Positions 43,873-54,122 of a stretch of 61,119 nt of DNA are shown here, one piece after another. The notes below the pieces were generated by a model. The model searched no databases. It had not been told where the DNA came from and saw nothing but the letters and a program-made list of their open reading frames with translations. Position numbers and translations under genes: made by a program. This stretch comes from Terriglobia bacterium (GTDB lineage Bacteria; Acidobacteriota; Terriglobia; JAIQFV01). The stretch's first letter is position 1; the number at the start of each line of letters is the position of its first letter. The DNA lies in assembly GCA_020073085.1 (NCBI GenBank), contig JAIQFV010000021.1:1-61119 (forward strand). Reading direction: 5' to 3'.

Positions 43873-44178
43873 TTATTTCTTCTTAGAGGGCAAAACCGAA
43901 TCTCTGGCGGCCTTGGCCACACGGAATTTCACGACCTGCTTGGCGGGAATCTTGATCGCTTCACCGGTAGCAGGGTTGCGCCCCATTCGCGCCTTCCGAC
44001 TGACCTTCACCAGTTTTCCAAGACCCGGAATCACAAACTGACCGGATCGCTTCACTTCTCGAATGGCGATGCTGGCCAGGGAGTCCAGCATGACCTTGGC
44101 CGACTTGTTGTTGACTCCGCTCGCCTTGGCCAGTGCCTGGACCAGCTGAGTCTTGGAGTGGATGAAATCGTTGCTCAA
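43873..44178 (-). CDS. HU-family DNA-binding protein
   Basis: A 101-residue histone-like protein. Residues 6-45 form the helical dimer part (IHSKTQLVQALAKASGVNNKSAKVMLDSL). FVIPGLGKLVKVSRKARMGRNPATGE covers the strands and the DNA-binding arm, and IPAKQVVKFRVAKAARDSV closes the fold. TTG at 44178 has a GGAGG site at a 6-nt distance; GTG one codon earlier is only 3 nt away, so TTG is preferred. The gene follows a membrane-protein gene by 15 bp. Confidence 0.92.
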   Translation of the reverse strand: MSNDFIHSKTQLVQALAKASGVNNKSAKVMLDSLASIAIREVKRSGQFVIPGLGKLVKVSRKARMGRNPATGEAIKIPAKQVVKFRVAKAARDSVLPSKKK

Positions 44179-44193
44179 CACACACCTCCATAA

Positions 44194-44739
44194 TCAGGAA
44201 TCGAAAGCTTTATTTACCGCGTTTGCATAACGCTGGAGTGAGTCGCGCCCGGAAAAAAAGAGCACCACTAAGAGCGAGGTTATTAGCGCCCAATCATACC
44301 ATGGCAGCTTTGGGCGATCGGAGAAGGCGTGGGAAAATGCCCAAAATAGCAGCGCCACGAGCGTATTTGAATAGAACTGGTAATGGCGAAAAAAAGCGTC
44401 CCGGATGGTGATTAAGATGGATAAATTCTCGCTGTCGATTTGAGACCAATCCAGCTGGACCTTCGGCACCACAAGGCCTCGCAATACGAAGCGGAACCGC
44501 AGCAGGTTGTCGATCGCAAGCGCGCGGACCCCGCTCACCACCAGGCCCATGGACAGAGAAGCAAGCAGAACGAAAAGAAACAGTCCGACGGTCTGTTCCT
44601 TGTCAGAGGCCGCAGCCATCCAAGCCCGGACCGTTGAAAAATGGTAGGAGGCTGCTTGCAGGGCGACGAAACCCGGCGCTATAAAGGCAATAACAATGCC
44701 GAAGTCAAGGCCGGACATCTTAACGTTTTCTGATTCCAT
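44194..44739 (-). CDS. four-helix membrane protein of unknown function
   Basis: A 181-residue inner-membrane protein. Helices are at about 10-30 (FGIVIAFIAPGFVALQAASY), 47-70 (TVGLFLFVLLASLSMGLVVSGV), 128-145 (YSNTLVALLFWAFSHAF) and 150-170 (WYDWALITSLLVVLFFSG), with a cytoplasmic loop between the second and third. GGGAGG about 8 nt before the ATG at 44739 decides the start. HU follows after 15 bp; the link to HU is probably only positional. No family is recognised. Confidence 0.7.
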   Translation of the reverse strand: MESENVKMSGLDFGIVIAFIAPGFVALQAASYHFSTVRAWMAAASDKEQTVGLFLFVLLASLSMGLVVSGVRALAIDNLLRFRFVLRGLVVPKVQLDWSQIDSENLSILITIRDAFFRHYQFYSNTLVALLFWAFSHAFSDRPKLPWYDWALITSLLVVLFFSGRDSLQRYANAVNKAFDS

Positions 44740-44991
44740 TAGTCTGTCCTCCCGGCAATCGATGGATGCCGCAGGTGCGAGATCCCAAAGATCAACGAGC
44801 CTTGCATTAACGGCATGGAGGATCCGCCGCGGCGCTTCATCCTTTCCAGCCCGATCCAGGAAGCGACGGACCGCCATGCCCACCACCGCATCATCCTTCC
44901 CTCCCGCGAGTCCCTCCACACGCCTCAGTTTCAAACCACCATGCTGACGCGCCAGTCTGCCGCGGGTGGGGCAAGGTAAACGTCCCAGCCG

Positions 44992-45774
44992 CTATTTGTA
45001 CGTGGCGTTGGTCCAATCCAAATCATCCCGGTGGTCGGTGAAATCCACCATCGAGACGAATGCCGGGCCACCCAGCGGGTTCATCTTCTGCACTTCGCGA
45101 AAGGCGGCGTTGTATTTGTCCAAAGCCTCCGCGTTGGGCGCAATAAAGACAACCCAGAACATCTGGGCCGATTCCGTGTGGATCGCTTCGCCGTCAATCT
45201 CATATTCGAGGATCGTGCCGTCGGCCAGCAACTTCTCTAAGAACGGCACAAAGAGATTCTTGCTGAGCGTCCCCAGCGCATCGTCCGGCGCATCGGCCTT
45301 TAATCTGTACGACGACACCCGCGTATACGCTCCCTTATGTGAGCCCGAGCGCCAATTGTAATACCGGCTGACATAGATATTGTCCCAGTGCTTCGTGGCA
45401 CTGGCCAGGGCGGGAGAAGTGGCGCTGCCGTTCTTGTAAAACTGGCCCAACACGTTCAACACTCCGGCCATGGACATCGCCGACCACCACTGGTCATGCG
45501 TGGACCCCTCCGGCCGGTGCACCAGGCTGGTGTCGTCGCCGTAGCCCACGATCGTTCCATCGGCCAGCGCCTTCGCGAGGACCGTCTCATCGGCGGCGGT
45601 GGCCTTCTCCATTTGCCCCCACTGTGCTCGGGGAATGGTCCAGTTCCCCACGTAACTGTACAGGGGCGGCTTTTCCTTCGGCCCCTCCTGCGCGCGTGCC
45701 GGCGCGGCCCAGACGGCCAACATCGCAAGCGCACACACACCTGCTACCCTTCTCCACATTTTCATGTTCATCAT
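44992..45774 (-). CDS. exported protein of unknown function
   Basis: A 260-residue protein with a signal peptide (about 1-28, VCALAMLAVWAAPARAQ). The mature part looks like two related alpha/beta repeats: SYVGNWTIPRAQWGQMEKATAADETVLAKALADGTIVGYGD and, later, VPFLEKLLADGTILEYEIDGEAI, each with a K-x-LADGTI element. This resembles a duplicated ferredoxin-like fold. AGGGAG lies 5 nt before the ATG at 45774; other ATGs a few codons on are possible. No function is known. Confidence 0.75.
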   Translation of the reverse strand: MMNMKMWRRVAGVCALAMLAVWAAPARAQEGPKEKPPLYSYVGNWTIPRAQWGQMEKATAADETVLAKALADGTIVGYGDDTSLVHRPEGSTHDQWWSAMSMAGVLNVLGQFYKNGSATSPALASATKHWDNIYVSRYYNWRSGSHKGAYTRVSSYRLKADAPDDALGTLSKNLFVPFLEKLLADGTILEYEIDGEAIHTESAQMFWVVFIAPNAEALDKYNAAFREVQKMNPLGGPAFVSMVDFTDHRDDLDWTNATYK

Positions 45775-46107
45775 TTTTTCTCCCTGTGAGTTCACCGGCC
45801 GGTGCGGCAGTGCCGGTGTCGTGCTGATCCCCGGAACACACCTGGCTCCATGTTCTCTTGGTGGCAGACGAAAGCTGTGGGCCCGGGTTTGGACAAGGCA
45901 ACCCGCGATGTCCAAATTGTTGTTTGGTGCGATTGCTTGGATACAAAAGATGCTAGGGTTGAGGAAGAACGTTTGTCAATGAGTTTCCAATTTGTGAAGA
46001 ATATTTCAAGACCCCGCTGCCGGGGAGCTGAGCGCCCTCCGCTCCCCTGCGGTGTGTCCTCCGTTCAAGCCTCGATAAGACCTGGCCGGCGCCACTGTTT
46101 CCTTATC
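45775..46107. other. intergenic stretch, nothing recognised
   Basis: A 333-bp spacer between two minus-strand genes. The open frames in it are short and lack ribosome sites. No repeat-family member or hairpin terminator was recognised. Confidence 0.5.
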
Positions 46108-47562
46108 CTACACCGCCTTAGATTGGTCCGACCCGTTGCTTATCCTATTCGCACGAAGCGACAGGACACCAGGTTCAGAAACCACATCGAGGATAATGAG
46201 TGTGAGATCGTCATCCAACGACGTTCCGTGTGATCTGCCCGACCACTTCGAAAGATGTTCGATGAATTGGTCCGCCGCGCGGTCGGCTGAATCAGAGGAA
46301 CAGTCTTTGATAAGCGCCTCCAGGCGATCCTGTCCGAACAATTCTCCCGTCTTGCTGCTTGTTTCAGTGATTCCGTCGGTATAGAGGACTAACCGGTCGC
46401 CCTTAACAATGTCCAGTGCGGTGTTCTCGTAAATGGCGTTTGGAAATGGACCCAAGATCAGACCCCCCTGCGAAAGTCGACTGATCTCCCTCGTCGATTT
46501 TCTCCACAAGACCGGTGGCGGATGTCCTGCACTGGCGTACCATATCTTTCCGTTGGTGATATCCACGAAAAGGAAACACGCGGTGACGAAGGATTGTTCC
46601 AGCTTCCCCTGGAGAATGCGGTTAATCTCCGTAAGCACTCTTGCTGGATTGGAAATGGACTCTTCCTGGGAGGCGAACGCGATCTTCAGCATCGAGCCAA
46701 TCAGAGCCGCGCCTACGCCATGTCCGGAGACATCGGCGATCAGGAGACCCACCCCGGTTTCTTCTTTGATCTTGATATCGTAGAAATCTCCCGCGACTGT
46801 CGACATGGGAGCATACTTTGCCGCGATCTCGACGCCACCGGGAGAACGGAGATTGACAGGGAGGTTGGCATGCTGGATCCGCCGGGCGATTTCGACTTCC
46901 TGTTCGATGGCCAGCAATTTTCTTTCGTTGGAAAAGAAGTGGTGCACTGCGACATATCCCAGGCCGACACACAACACAAGAAAGCCTGGGTGCTCGAGGT
47001 GTACTCCCCAGGGAAGGGCGCTTCTCTTCACGAGATTATCAATGGCTACAGACACCAGGGTCGTCAAAAACACGATCCGCAATACACGCAATTCGGCATC
47101 CCGCTCTTTTCCAACGAAGAGGACGTTCACAATCCATACAAAACACCACAGAACCACCAGGGTCGAGTTGATCGAGACGTCCGACAGAGGCCCCGGGCGG
47201 ACCAGGTCATACGCGATGGCGGCGACGGTATAGACGATCGTGGAGCGGAAGACCCACCGCATCGAGTCGTACAAGCCGCGCCCGAAGATGTCGACGAGAA
47301 AGGCGGAAAACGGGATCACGAGCGCATAGGTGAGCAGGCCGTGGAAATATGGAAAGGTGAACGGGAAGCCGACCAACGTCTTCATCGTCGGGGTCTCGAC
47401 CAACCATCGGATCCCATTGAGAGAGCAGAAGAGGCCGAAGTTGAGGAGCGAGAAATCCTTGCGTCTCAGGCGAAAGAGAGAAATGACGACTGCAATCAGC
47501 CCGAGAGACGAGACAAACAATCCGGCCGCAATATCCCCAAAATCGAGCCTGAGAGTGTCCAT
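46108..47562 (-). CDS. membrane-bound SpoIIE/PP2C-type serine phosphatase
   Basis: A 484-residue protein. About seven membrane helices fill residues 8-215. A short coiled linker (SNERKLLAIEQEVEIARRIQHANLP, about 218-242) leads to a PP2C/SpoIIE phosphatase domain (about 250-460) with metal-binding motifs VAGDFYD and IADVSGHGVGAAL, then YASAGHPPPVL, YTDGITE and DDDLTLIIL. All key acidic residues are present, so it should be active. Such RsbU-like phosphatases act on anti-sigma-factor antagonists in partner-switching systems; no such partner is adjacent. The start is uncertain: the ATG at 47562 lacks a clear ribosome site, and a GGGGACAG repeat lies just upstream. Confidence 0.88.
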   Translation of the reverse strand: MDTLRLDFGDIAAGLFVSSLGLIAVVISLFRLRRKDFSLLNFGLFCSLNGIRWLVETPTMKTLVGFPFTFPYFHGLLTYALVIPFSAFLVDIFGRGLYDSMRWVFRSTIVYTVAAIAYDLVRPGPLSDVSINSTLVVLWCFVWIVNVLFVGKERDAELRVLRIVFLTTLVSVAIDNLVKRSALPWGVHLEHPGFLVLCVGLGYVAVHHFFSNERKLLAIEQEVEIARRIQHANLPVNLRSPGGVEIAAKYAPMSTVAGDFYDIKIKEETGVGLLIADVSGHGVGAALIGSMLKIAFASQEESISNPARVLTEINRILQGKLEQSFVTACFLFVDITNGKIWYASAGHPPPVLWRKSTREISRLSQGGLILGPFPNAIYENTALDIVKGDRLVLYTDGITETSSKTGELFGQDRLEALIKDCSSDSADRAADQFIEHLSKWSGRSHGTSLDDDLTLIILDVVSEPGVLSLRANRISNGSDQSKAV

Positions 47563-47589
47563 AGTTGCGTCCAATGATCGTGGAAGCCT

Positions 47590-47656
47590 GGGGACAGACA
47601 CCTGTTCTCATGAAAAATGTGAAAATTGTCAGGAAATAGGTGTCTGTCCCCTTCTT
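47590..47656. repeat. GGGGACAGACACC/GGTGTCTGTCCCC element
   Basis: A 67-bp member with the best-preserved ends (GGGGACAGACACCTGTTCTC and AGGTGTCTGTCCCCTTCTT). It abuts the 3' end of the membrane-protein gene at 47658 and precedes the phosphatase gene, so it could serve as terminator of the redox operon. Confidence 0.85.
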
Positions 47657-47657
47657 A

Positions 47658-48179
47658 TTATTGTCCCTGTTTGTTGACAAACACGTGGTACGTGACGGCA
47701 TCCCAGGCGTTGTGAATGCCGGTGAAGAGGAGCAGGAGCGCCGCCGCCCCAACGCCAAAAAGTGCCCCGCCAACATTCAAGCGAGTCGCGTATGCCGATC
47801 CAGCCAGCGTTGCGTATGCGGCCAAGGGCAGCAGAACATGAAACAGCCGGTCCTCGAATTGGGGCATGTAGGCGGTTTGTACTCGCATACGTCGGGCCAC
47901 GATGAGCACGTACGCGATCCCAACCAGGCCCAGCACTCCCCAGAAAATCGCCGTGGCGGCGATTCCGTGCCACGGGGCGCTGAGAACCGTTGATAGCAGC
48001 AGCACAGCTGCAAAATGAACGATGGTCGGTGTTGCAAACGCGCTGCTGGCGCGTTCCACATCTCTTACGATCGGACGGTCGGCGATGAGAGTGATGACAA
48101 CGAACTGCAATCCGATCAACGCACCGGCAGATGACCCGACGATCACGTAGAAGTTTTCCCATCCGGTAAGTGCAGGCAT
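47658..48179 (-). CDS. five-helix membrane protein, last gene of redox operon
   Basis: A 173-residue inner-membrane protein with about five helices (about 8-32, 48-68, 74-95, 115-133 and 138-158). It starts MPALTGWENFYVIVGSSAGALIGLQFVVITL, a pattern common in uncharacterised acidobacterial membrane proteins. Its ATG lies 4 bp after the preceding gene's stop codon, with GAGGTG inside that gene's end as ribosome site. It is therefore the fifth gene of the operon beginning at 51423. Function unknown. Confidence 0.82.
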   Translation of the reverse strand: MPALTGWENFYVIVGSSAGALIGLQFVVITLIADRPIVRDVERASSAFATPTIVHFAAVLLLSTVLSAPWHGIAATAIFWGVLGLVGIAYVLIVARRMRVQTAYMPQFEDRLFHVLLPLAAYATLAGSAYATRLNVGGALFGVGAAALLLLFTGIHNAWDAVTYHVFVNKQGQ

Positions 48180-48183
48180 GCTG

Positions 48184-48840
48184 TCACCTCATCTTCTGTT
48201 TTCCAAACCGCTCAAACCGATACGCCAGTTCCGGTCCGCCTTCCCCCTCGTATGCAAGTTGCGCGACAAGGAGCGCGAACGGCTCCGTGTAACGCGCGAT
48301 CTGTAAAGGCCCGGCATCGATGGGATCGAATCCCGCGTCGCGAATCAACTCAGCGGCCACAGTTTTGCCGCTCTCCTCATCGCCGCAGTACACGAGACTC
48401 GGTCGGCTCGTCTTGCGCCGCGGTTCGTACACGTCGAAGAGCACTTCGCTGGGCACCGTGTTGAATGCGGAGACGATCCGAGCCTTGGGGATCTTCTTTG
48501 CAAGTTCTTCCGCTCCCGACGGGGTGTTCGCGACGATGAGTTTCGTGTTGCCGGTATCCATCGGCAGTGAGCAGGTTACGATCACCTTCCCGGACAAATC
48601 GCCTGCCTGCTTTACCACGTCGTTGATCCGCGACCAGTGCACGGCCAGCAGTAGGACGTCCGCTTCCTTCGCGGCTTCGGCCGGCGTACCCGCGAGTGCA
48701 TTGCCTGGAGCATCGCGCGCCAGCCTCTTGAGTTTGTCGTTGCTTCGCGCGTAGCTGAATACGACGTCATGACCAGCTCGTGCGAAAATCGTTCCGAGCT
48801 TGCCACCCATCAATCCCGAACCCAAGATGCCAATTCGCAT
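48184..48840 (-). CDS. F420/NADP-type oxidoreductase (Rossmann coenzyme-binding protein)
   Basis: A 218-residue protein with an N-terminal Rossmann motif GILGSGLMGGKLG (residues 4-16), then VVFSYARSNDKL, ADVLLLAVHWSRINDV, VIVTCSLPMDTGN and ARIVSAFNTVPSEVLFD. This matches the NADPH-dependent F420 reductase-like/NADP-oxidoreductase coenzyme-binding family. These enzymes move hydride between NADP and another carrier or reduce small ketones and acids. GGGAG precedes the ATG. It lies 36 bp after the aldo/keto reductase and 4 bp before the membrane protein in one operon. Confidence 0.88.
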   Translation of the reverse strand: MRIGILGSGLMGGKLGTIFARAGHDVVFSYARSNDKLKRLARDAPGNALAGTPAEAAKEADVLLLAVHWSRINDVVKQAGDLSGKVIVTCSLPMDTGNTKLIVANTPSGAEELAKKIPKARIVSAFNTVPSEVLFDVYEPRRKTSRPSLVYCGDEESGKTVAAELIRDAGFDPIDAGPLQIARYTEPFALLVAQLAYEGEGGPELAYRFERFGKQKMR

Positions 48841-48876
48841 ACAGCTCTCCCTCGGCGTTCGTTGCTCAACTGCCGG

Positions 48877-50387
<1,511 letters not shown>

Positions 50388-50391
50388 CGGT

Positions 50392-51423
50392 TCACTCGGA
50401 TTTGAGAGATGCCATGTCGATCGAGAAGCGGTACTTTACATCGGACTTGAGCAGTCTCTCGTAAGCTTCATTGACCTTCTGGATGGGGATGACTTCGACA
50501 TCCGCGGTGATGTTGTGCTTCCCGCAGAAGTCGAGCATCTCCTGGGTTTCGGCGATGCCGCCGATGGGCGAGCCGGAGAGACTGCGGCGGCCCATGATCA
50601 GGCCGAATGCCGTAACCGCGAGGGGCTTCTCCGGCGCGCCGACCAGGGTGAGGTTGCCATCGCGGCGCAGCAGATTGAGGTAAGCATTGATGTCGTGATC
50701 CGCGGAGACAGCATCGAGAATGAAGTCAAAGCTGCCACCATGCTTCTGCATCTCGTCTGCCCCGAGGCGGATGGCATCTTCCTTCTTGCTCGGTGAAGTC
50801 GTGAAGACCACAACGTGCGCTCCGAGCGCATGTGCAAACTTCACGCCCATGTGACCGAGGCCACCGAGTCCGACCACACCCACTTTCTTGCCCGGGGTGA
50901 CGCCCCAATGGCGCATCGGCGAGTAAGTGGTGATTCCGGCGCAAAGCAAAGGAGCCGCTCCGGCGAGTTTGAGGTTCGAGGGAACGCGGAGAACGAACCG
51001 CTGATCGACAACGATGCTCTCGGAGTAGCCGCCGTACGTCACGCCTCCCAGATGCTTGTCGGGAAGGTTGTAGGTGTAGATTACGTTCGGGCAGAACTGT
51101 TCGAGTCCTGCCAGGCACTCGGGGCAGGTGCCGTCCGAGTCCACCATGCAGCCGACTGCGGCCAGGTCGCCAGGCTTGAACTTGGTGACCGCGGAGCCGA
51201 CGCGGGTGACGCGGCCGACGATTTCGTGGCCGGGGACGCAGGGGTAGACGGTGGGCAGGAATCCGCTCCACTCGTTGCGGACTTGATGGAGGTCGGAGTG
51301 GCAGATACCGCAGAAAAGGATTTCGATCTGTACGTCGTGTTCAGTTGAATCGCGCCGCCCGATCGTGGTGAGGGCCAGCGGCGATGCCGCACTTGTGGCG
51401 GCGTAAGCTTTTGTGGTGTACAT
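50392..51423 (-). CDS. zinc-dependent alcohol dehydrogenase (YahK/CAD type)
   Basis: A 343-residue medium-chain dehydrogenase. Catalytic zinc ligands are in GICHSDLH and GHEIVG. A cysteine cluster VGCMVDSDGTCPECLAGLEQ binds the structural zinc, followed by FCPNVIYTYN, which matches the YahK/cinnamyl-alcohol type. The NADP-binding motif is VGLGGLGHMG (about residue 180). Substrate and cofactor domains are of normal length. An ATG five codons earlier (51438) is possible, but relatives start MYTTKAYAA. It is the first gene of the operon with the shortened AraC protein, aldo/keto reductase and F420/NADP-type oxidoreductase, all for aldehyde/alcohol redox. Confidence 0.94.
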   Translation of the reverse strand: MYTTKAYAATSAASPLALTTIGRRDSTEHDVQIEILFCGICHSDLHQVRNEWSGFLPTVYPCVPGHEIVGRVTRVGSAVTKFKPGDLAAVGCMVDSDGTCPECLAGLEQFCPNVIYTYNLPDKHLGGVTYGGYSESIVVDQRFVLRVPSNLKLAGAAPLLCAGITTYSPMRHWGVTPGKKVGVVGLGGLGHMGVKFAHALGAHVVVFTTSPSKKEDAIRLGADEMQKHGGSFDFILDAVSADHDINAYLNLLRRDGNLTLVGAPEKPLAVTAFGLIMGRRSLSGSPIGGIAETQEMLDFCGKHNITADVEVIPIQKVNEAYERLLKSDVKYRFSIDMASLKSE

Positions 51424-51569
51424 GTGTCTGGTGTCCATAAGTCTAAATTTAAACGCTCGGCGCGCACTCTGATATGCAAATCACGCCATTGTACCTGCAA
51501 AATACGCCAATTTCATAGATCAGGCTGCTCACATCGGCGAGCCTCGCGAGTAGGGAAGGAAATTTCGGG

Positions 51570-51806
51570 TCAAACTTCCACATTCCATAAGGTGCAGACG
51601 GCCTGAGCACAGCGTGCAGCCAAGTCCGCATTCCTCTCCATCTGCTGCTGAAACCGCCGCACCGCCTCGCTAACCGTAGTCAGCCGGAGTCCCCCGCCAC
51701 CTCGCCCAACTCCTTCAGGGTGAGGCCGTAGCACTTCCGTACGCAGTAATACACGAGTGGAAAGTGCCAGTCCCCCTCCCCGAGCACCGAGGCTTCTTTT
51801 ACCGAC
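51570..51806 (-). pseudogene. RAYT-like transposase tail (frameshifted remnant)
   Basis: Read on the minus strand, two frames together give a coherent C-terminus: VKEASVLGEGDWHFPLVYYC then RKCYGLTLKELGEVAGDSG, a one-base shift near 51687, then LTTVSEAVRRFQQQMERNAD and LAARCAQA before a stop. This is the helix-turn-helix end seen in REP-associated tyrosine (Y1) transposases. The catalytic HUH part is absent. GGTCTGACC-type repeat pieces lie at both ends. The tail alone cannot act, but it is a trace of a transposase able to move the palindromes found here. Confidence 0.5.
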
Positions 51807-52092
51807 CGGCTGTAATTGTGGAATTGTGGATCTGACCCCAGAAATTACAGCCCGCGGAGACCCTCGCCATTACCCAAATCGAGCCCCCTACTTTCCTGTT
51901 GAAAACCCATCCTTTTTGGCCTAAGCTGTGCGTCGTTTGAATTCCTCGTTTTCCAGGCCCTCCTCTTTTATAGCGGTTGCTCTTATTCGTTCTGGAATTT
52001 GTTTCAAAGCAGTCCCCCAACCCCGGGTTGCATTTGCATAGGCTGTAACTCGAACCAACCAAATCCACGCATGGCTCAAAAGGAGGGCACCA
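51807..52092. other. intergenic stretch with repeat pieces
   Basis: Around 51815-51873 are fragments of the GGTCTGACC family (ATCTGACCCCAGAAATT) and of the GGAGACC family (GCGGAGACCCTCGCC). The rest, leading to the S53 peptidase, holds nothing recognised beyond the AGGAGGG ribosome site at its end. Confidence 0.5.
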
Positions 52093-53298
52093 GTGAAATC
52101 CCGAATTCTGTTTTTGTTGACGCTTGCACTGTTCTTGTTGGGAACCGCTCCACTCCCCGGCCAAGAGCCGATCGAGAGAGTAGCGGCACGGATCCATATC
52201 CCCGACTCCAGCCTGGAGCGGGCGGAAGATGCTGGCATGAGGGCCCACACCAATCACATCGTCGTGCTCAACGCTGAGACGGCCGCCAAGCGTTTCGCCG
52301 CGTCCCTGCCCGCCGGGGAAAATCCTGCATCCCTTCGCCCCGTTTATGGGCTGCCCTCGACCGGGGGCTCCCATGTGATTGCGATTGTCGATGCCTTCGA
52401 CTACCCCACTGCCGAAAACGACCTCGGTGTCTTTTCCAGCACCTTTGGTCTACCTCCCTGTACAACCTCCAACGGATGTTTTCAGAAGGTCTTCGCGGGG
52501 GGCCGCCGGCCCCGAAGCAATTGCGGCTGGGCGCAGGAAGCCGCCCTCGATATTGAATGGGCCCACGCCATGGCCCCCAGCGCTCGCATCATCCTGGTGG
52601 AGGCGCGCTCCAGTTCGTTTGCGGACTTGTTCCAGGCGGTGGATGTCGCCAGCAACCTGGTCAGCCCCAATGGCACCGGGTTGGGCGAGGTCTCCATGAG
52701 CTGGGGCGGCAGTGAGTTCTCGACCGAGGCCAGCAATGACTCTCACTTCACCCGGGTGGGAATTGTCTACTTCGCCGCCAGCGGCGATACCGGCGGAGTC
52801 AGGATCTATCCGGGAGTTTCCCCCAATGTGGTTTCAGCCGGAGGCACGCGCATTAATCGAGATGCGGCCGGCAACTTTGTCAGCGAGACGGGCTGGAGCG
52901 GCAGTGGCGGGGGTCCCAGCGCGTTTGAGCCTCGTCCCGGATATCAAAATGGAATTGGAACCATCGTCGGGTCCAAGCGGGGCGCTCCGGATTACTCCTT
53001 TGATGCGGACCCAAACTCCGGCGTGGCGGTCTATGACAGCACCTCCTGCCAGGGTCTGGTCGGGTGGCTGGTTTTTGGGGGAACCAGCGTGGCGTCTCCT
53101 TCGCTGGCGGGCATCGTAAATCTGGCGGGTCACTTTTTCAGCAACTCAAACGCCGAACTGACGACCATGTACACGGATCCGCTCCAATCCGCCGACTTCC
53201 GTGACATCCTGAGCGGCACGGCCGGAAGCTTCAGTGCAAAGGCCGGATGGGACTTTGTGACCGGGATCGGAAGCAACCAGGGAACGTTGGGGAAGTAG
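52093..53298 (+). CDS. S53-family (sedolisin-like) peptidase without large pro-domain
   Basis: A 401-residue exported protein starting at GTG with AGGAGGG upstream. Signal peptide about 1-24. The S53 catalytic set is visible: Glu and Asp in QEAALDIEWAHAMAP (ExxxD, about 149-153), oxyanion Asp in SGDTGG (about 233) and Ser in FGGTSVASPSLAG (about 338). The DFRDILSG motif near the end binds calcium. Only about 60 residues lie between signal peptide and catalytic domain, far shorter than the usual 180-residue pro-domain, so autoactivation would differ from kumamolisin. It is probably an acid-active secreted endopeptidase. A terminator-like hairpin follows at 53384. Confidence 0.9.
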   Translation: MKSRILFLLTLALFLLGTAPLPGQEPIERVAARIHIPDSSLERAEDAGMRAHTNHIVVLNAETAAKRFAASLPAGENPASLRPVYGLPSTGGSHVIAIVDAFDYPTAENDLGVFSSTFGLPPCTTSNGCFQKVFAGGRRPRSNCGWAQEAALDIEWAHAMAPSARIILVEARSSSFADLFQAVDVASNLVSPNGTGLGEVSMSWGGSEFSTEASNDSHFTRVGIVYFAASGDTGGVRIYPGVSPNVVSAGGTRINRDAAGNFVSETGWSGSGGGPSAFEPRPGYQNGIGTIVGSKRGAPDYSFDADPNSGVAVYDSTSCQGLVGWLVFGGTSVASPSLAGIVNLAGHFFSNSNAELTTMYTDPLQSADFRDILSGTAGSFSAKAGWDFVTGIGSNQGTLGK

Positions 53299-53383
53299 CC
53301 TCAGCACCAGATTTTGAAGGCTCCCTCCCACATCCTCCGCGATCGCGATGGCCTGAGCGGGGGGTAGGCTGTACTTGAATCAT

Positions 53384-53403
53384 CCCCCACCTCCCGGTGG
53401 GGG
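53384..53403 (+). terminator. terminator-like hairpin after the S53 peptidase gene
   Basis: CCCCCACC and GGTGGGGG form a perfect 8-bp stem with a 4-nt loop, followed by AATTTCT. It starts 85 bp after the peptidase stop. The weak T-run makes it a moderate call. Confidence 0.5.
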
Positions 53404-53407
53404 AATT

Positions 53408-53612
53408 TCTCCGGGTGCCGCAGGCATGTGTTCCTTACATGCCTGCGCCAGCTACAATCCTGAAATCAAATCGTGGCTGTGACCGCTGTGGGACCCGCCG
53501 CTGCCTCGCCGAGGGGAGTAACAGTGTGATGGACCGCTCTGCGCGGACATGTGTACGGCCTCCACGGCCCGTCGATTTTCCCAAATTGGAAATTGGAAAG
53601 GTCTGACCCGAA
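53408..53612. repeat. composite repeat about 205 bp, second copy
   Basis: It has the same order of parts as 42682-42893: GCAGGCATG...CATGCCTGCG, then GTGACCG...TGCCTCGCCGAGGGGAGTA, CGCGGACATGTGT, and TTGGAAAGGTCTGACCCG at the end. Sequence between the parts has diverged. It lies 93 bp after the S53 peptidase gene's end. Confidence 0.7.
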
Positions 53613-53838
53613 AATTGTGCTCAGGAATTTGGGCGCTGATAGTCGGTTTTCCTGGTGTTTTTGCTTCTAGTTGGGTTCAGCAACGAGCGACTTCCAATAC
53701 GGGGATTTTGGAAATGCTCGTCAGCCCCTGTTGATGAACCGGCCAAGACTGGTCATCGATGCTGGGCATCGCCAAAAATCGCTCCCCTGAGGGCAGTTTG
53801 AAAGCCGCAAACAACACTTGTGGGATGAAAAGGATGAG

Positions 53839-53915
<77 letters not shown>

Positions 53916-54063
53916 ACAGGCGGGCTGTCAAACCAAAACGGCCAAGAAAAATAGCACAGAATCGGATTTTTTTGAAGAGTTCGTTCGTCAGTTTGAGGGA
54001 CAACTTCGATCTGACGACTCCCGCAGGAAGACCAAGACAACAATCGACGGGATCAGAGCTTTT

Positions 54064-54122
54064 CATTTTATGGGTCAGACCTTCCCATTCTCCATTCGCA
54101 AATGAAAATTGGAAAGGTCTGA
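54064..54122. repeat. GGTCTGACC element with inverted ends
   Basis: GGGTCAGACCTTCC at 54072-54085 and GGAAAGGTCTGACAC at 54111-54125 face each other across a short centre containing CATTCGCAAATGAAAATT. It lies exactly at the 5' end of the truncated S41 peptidase frame. Confidence 0.75.
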
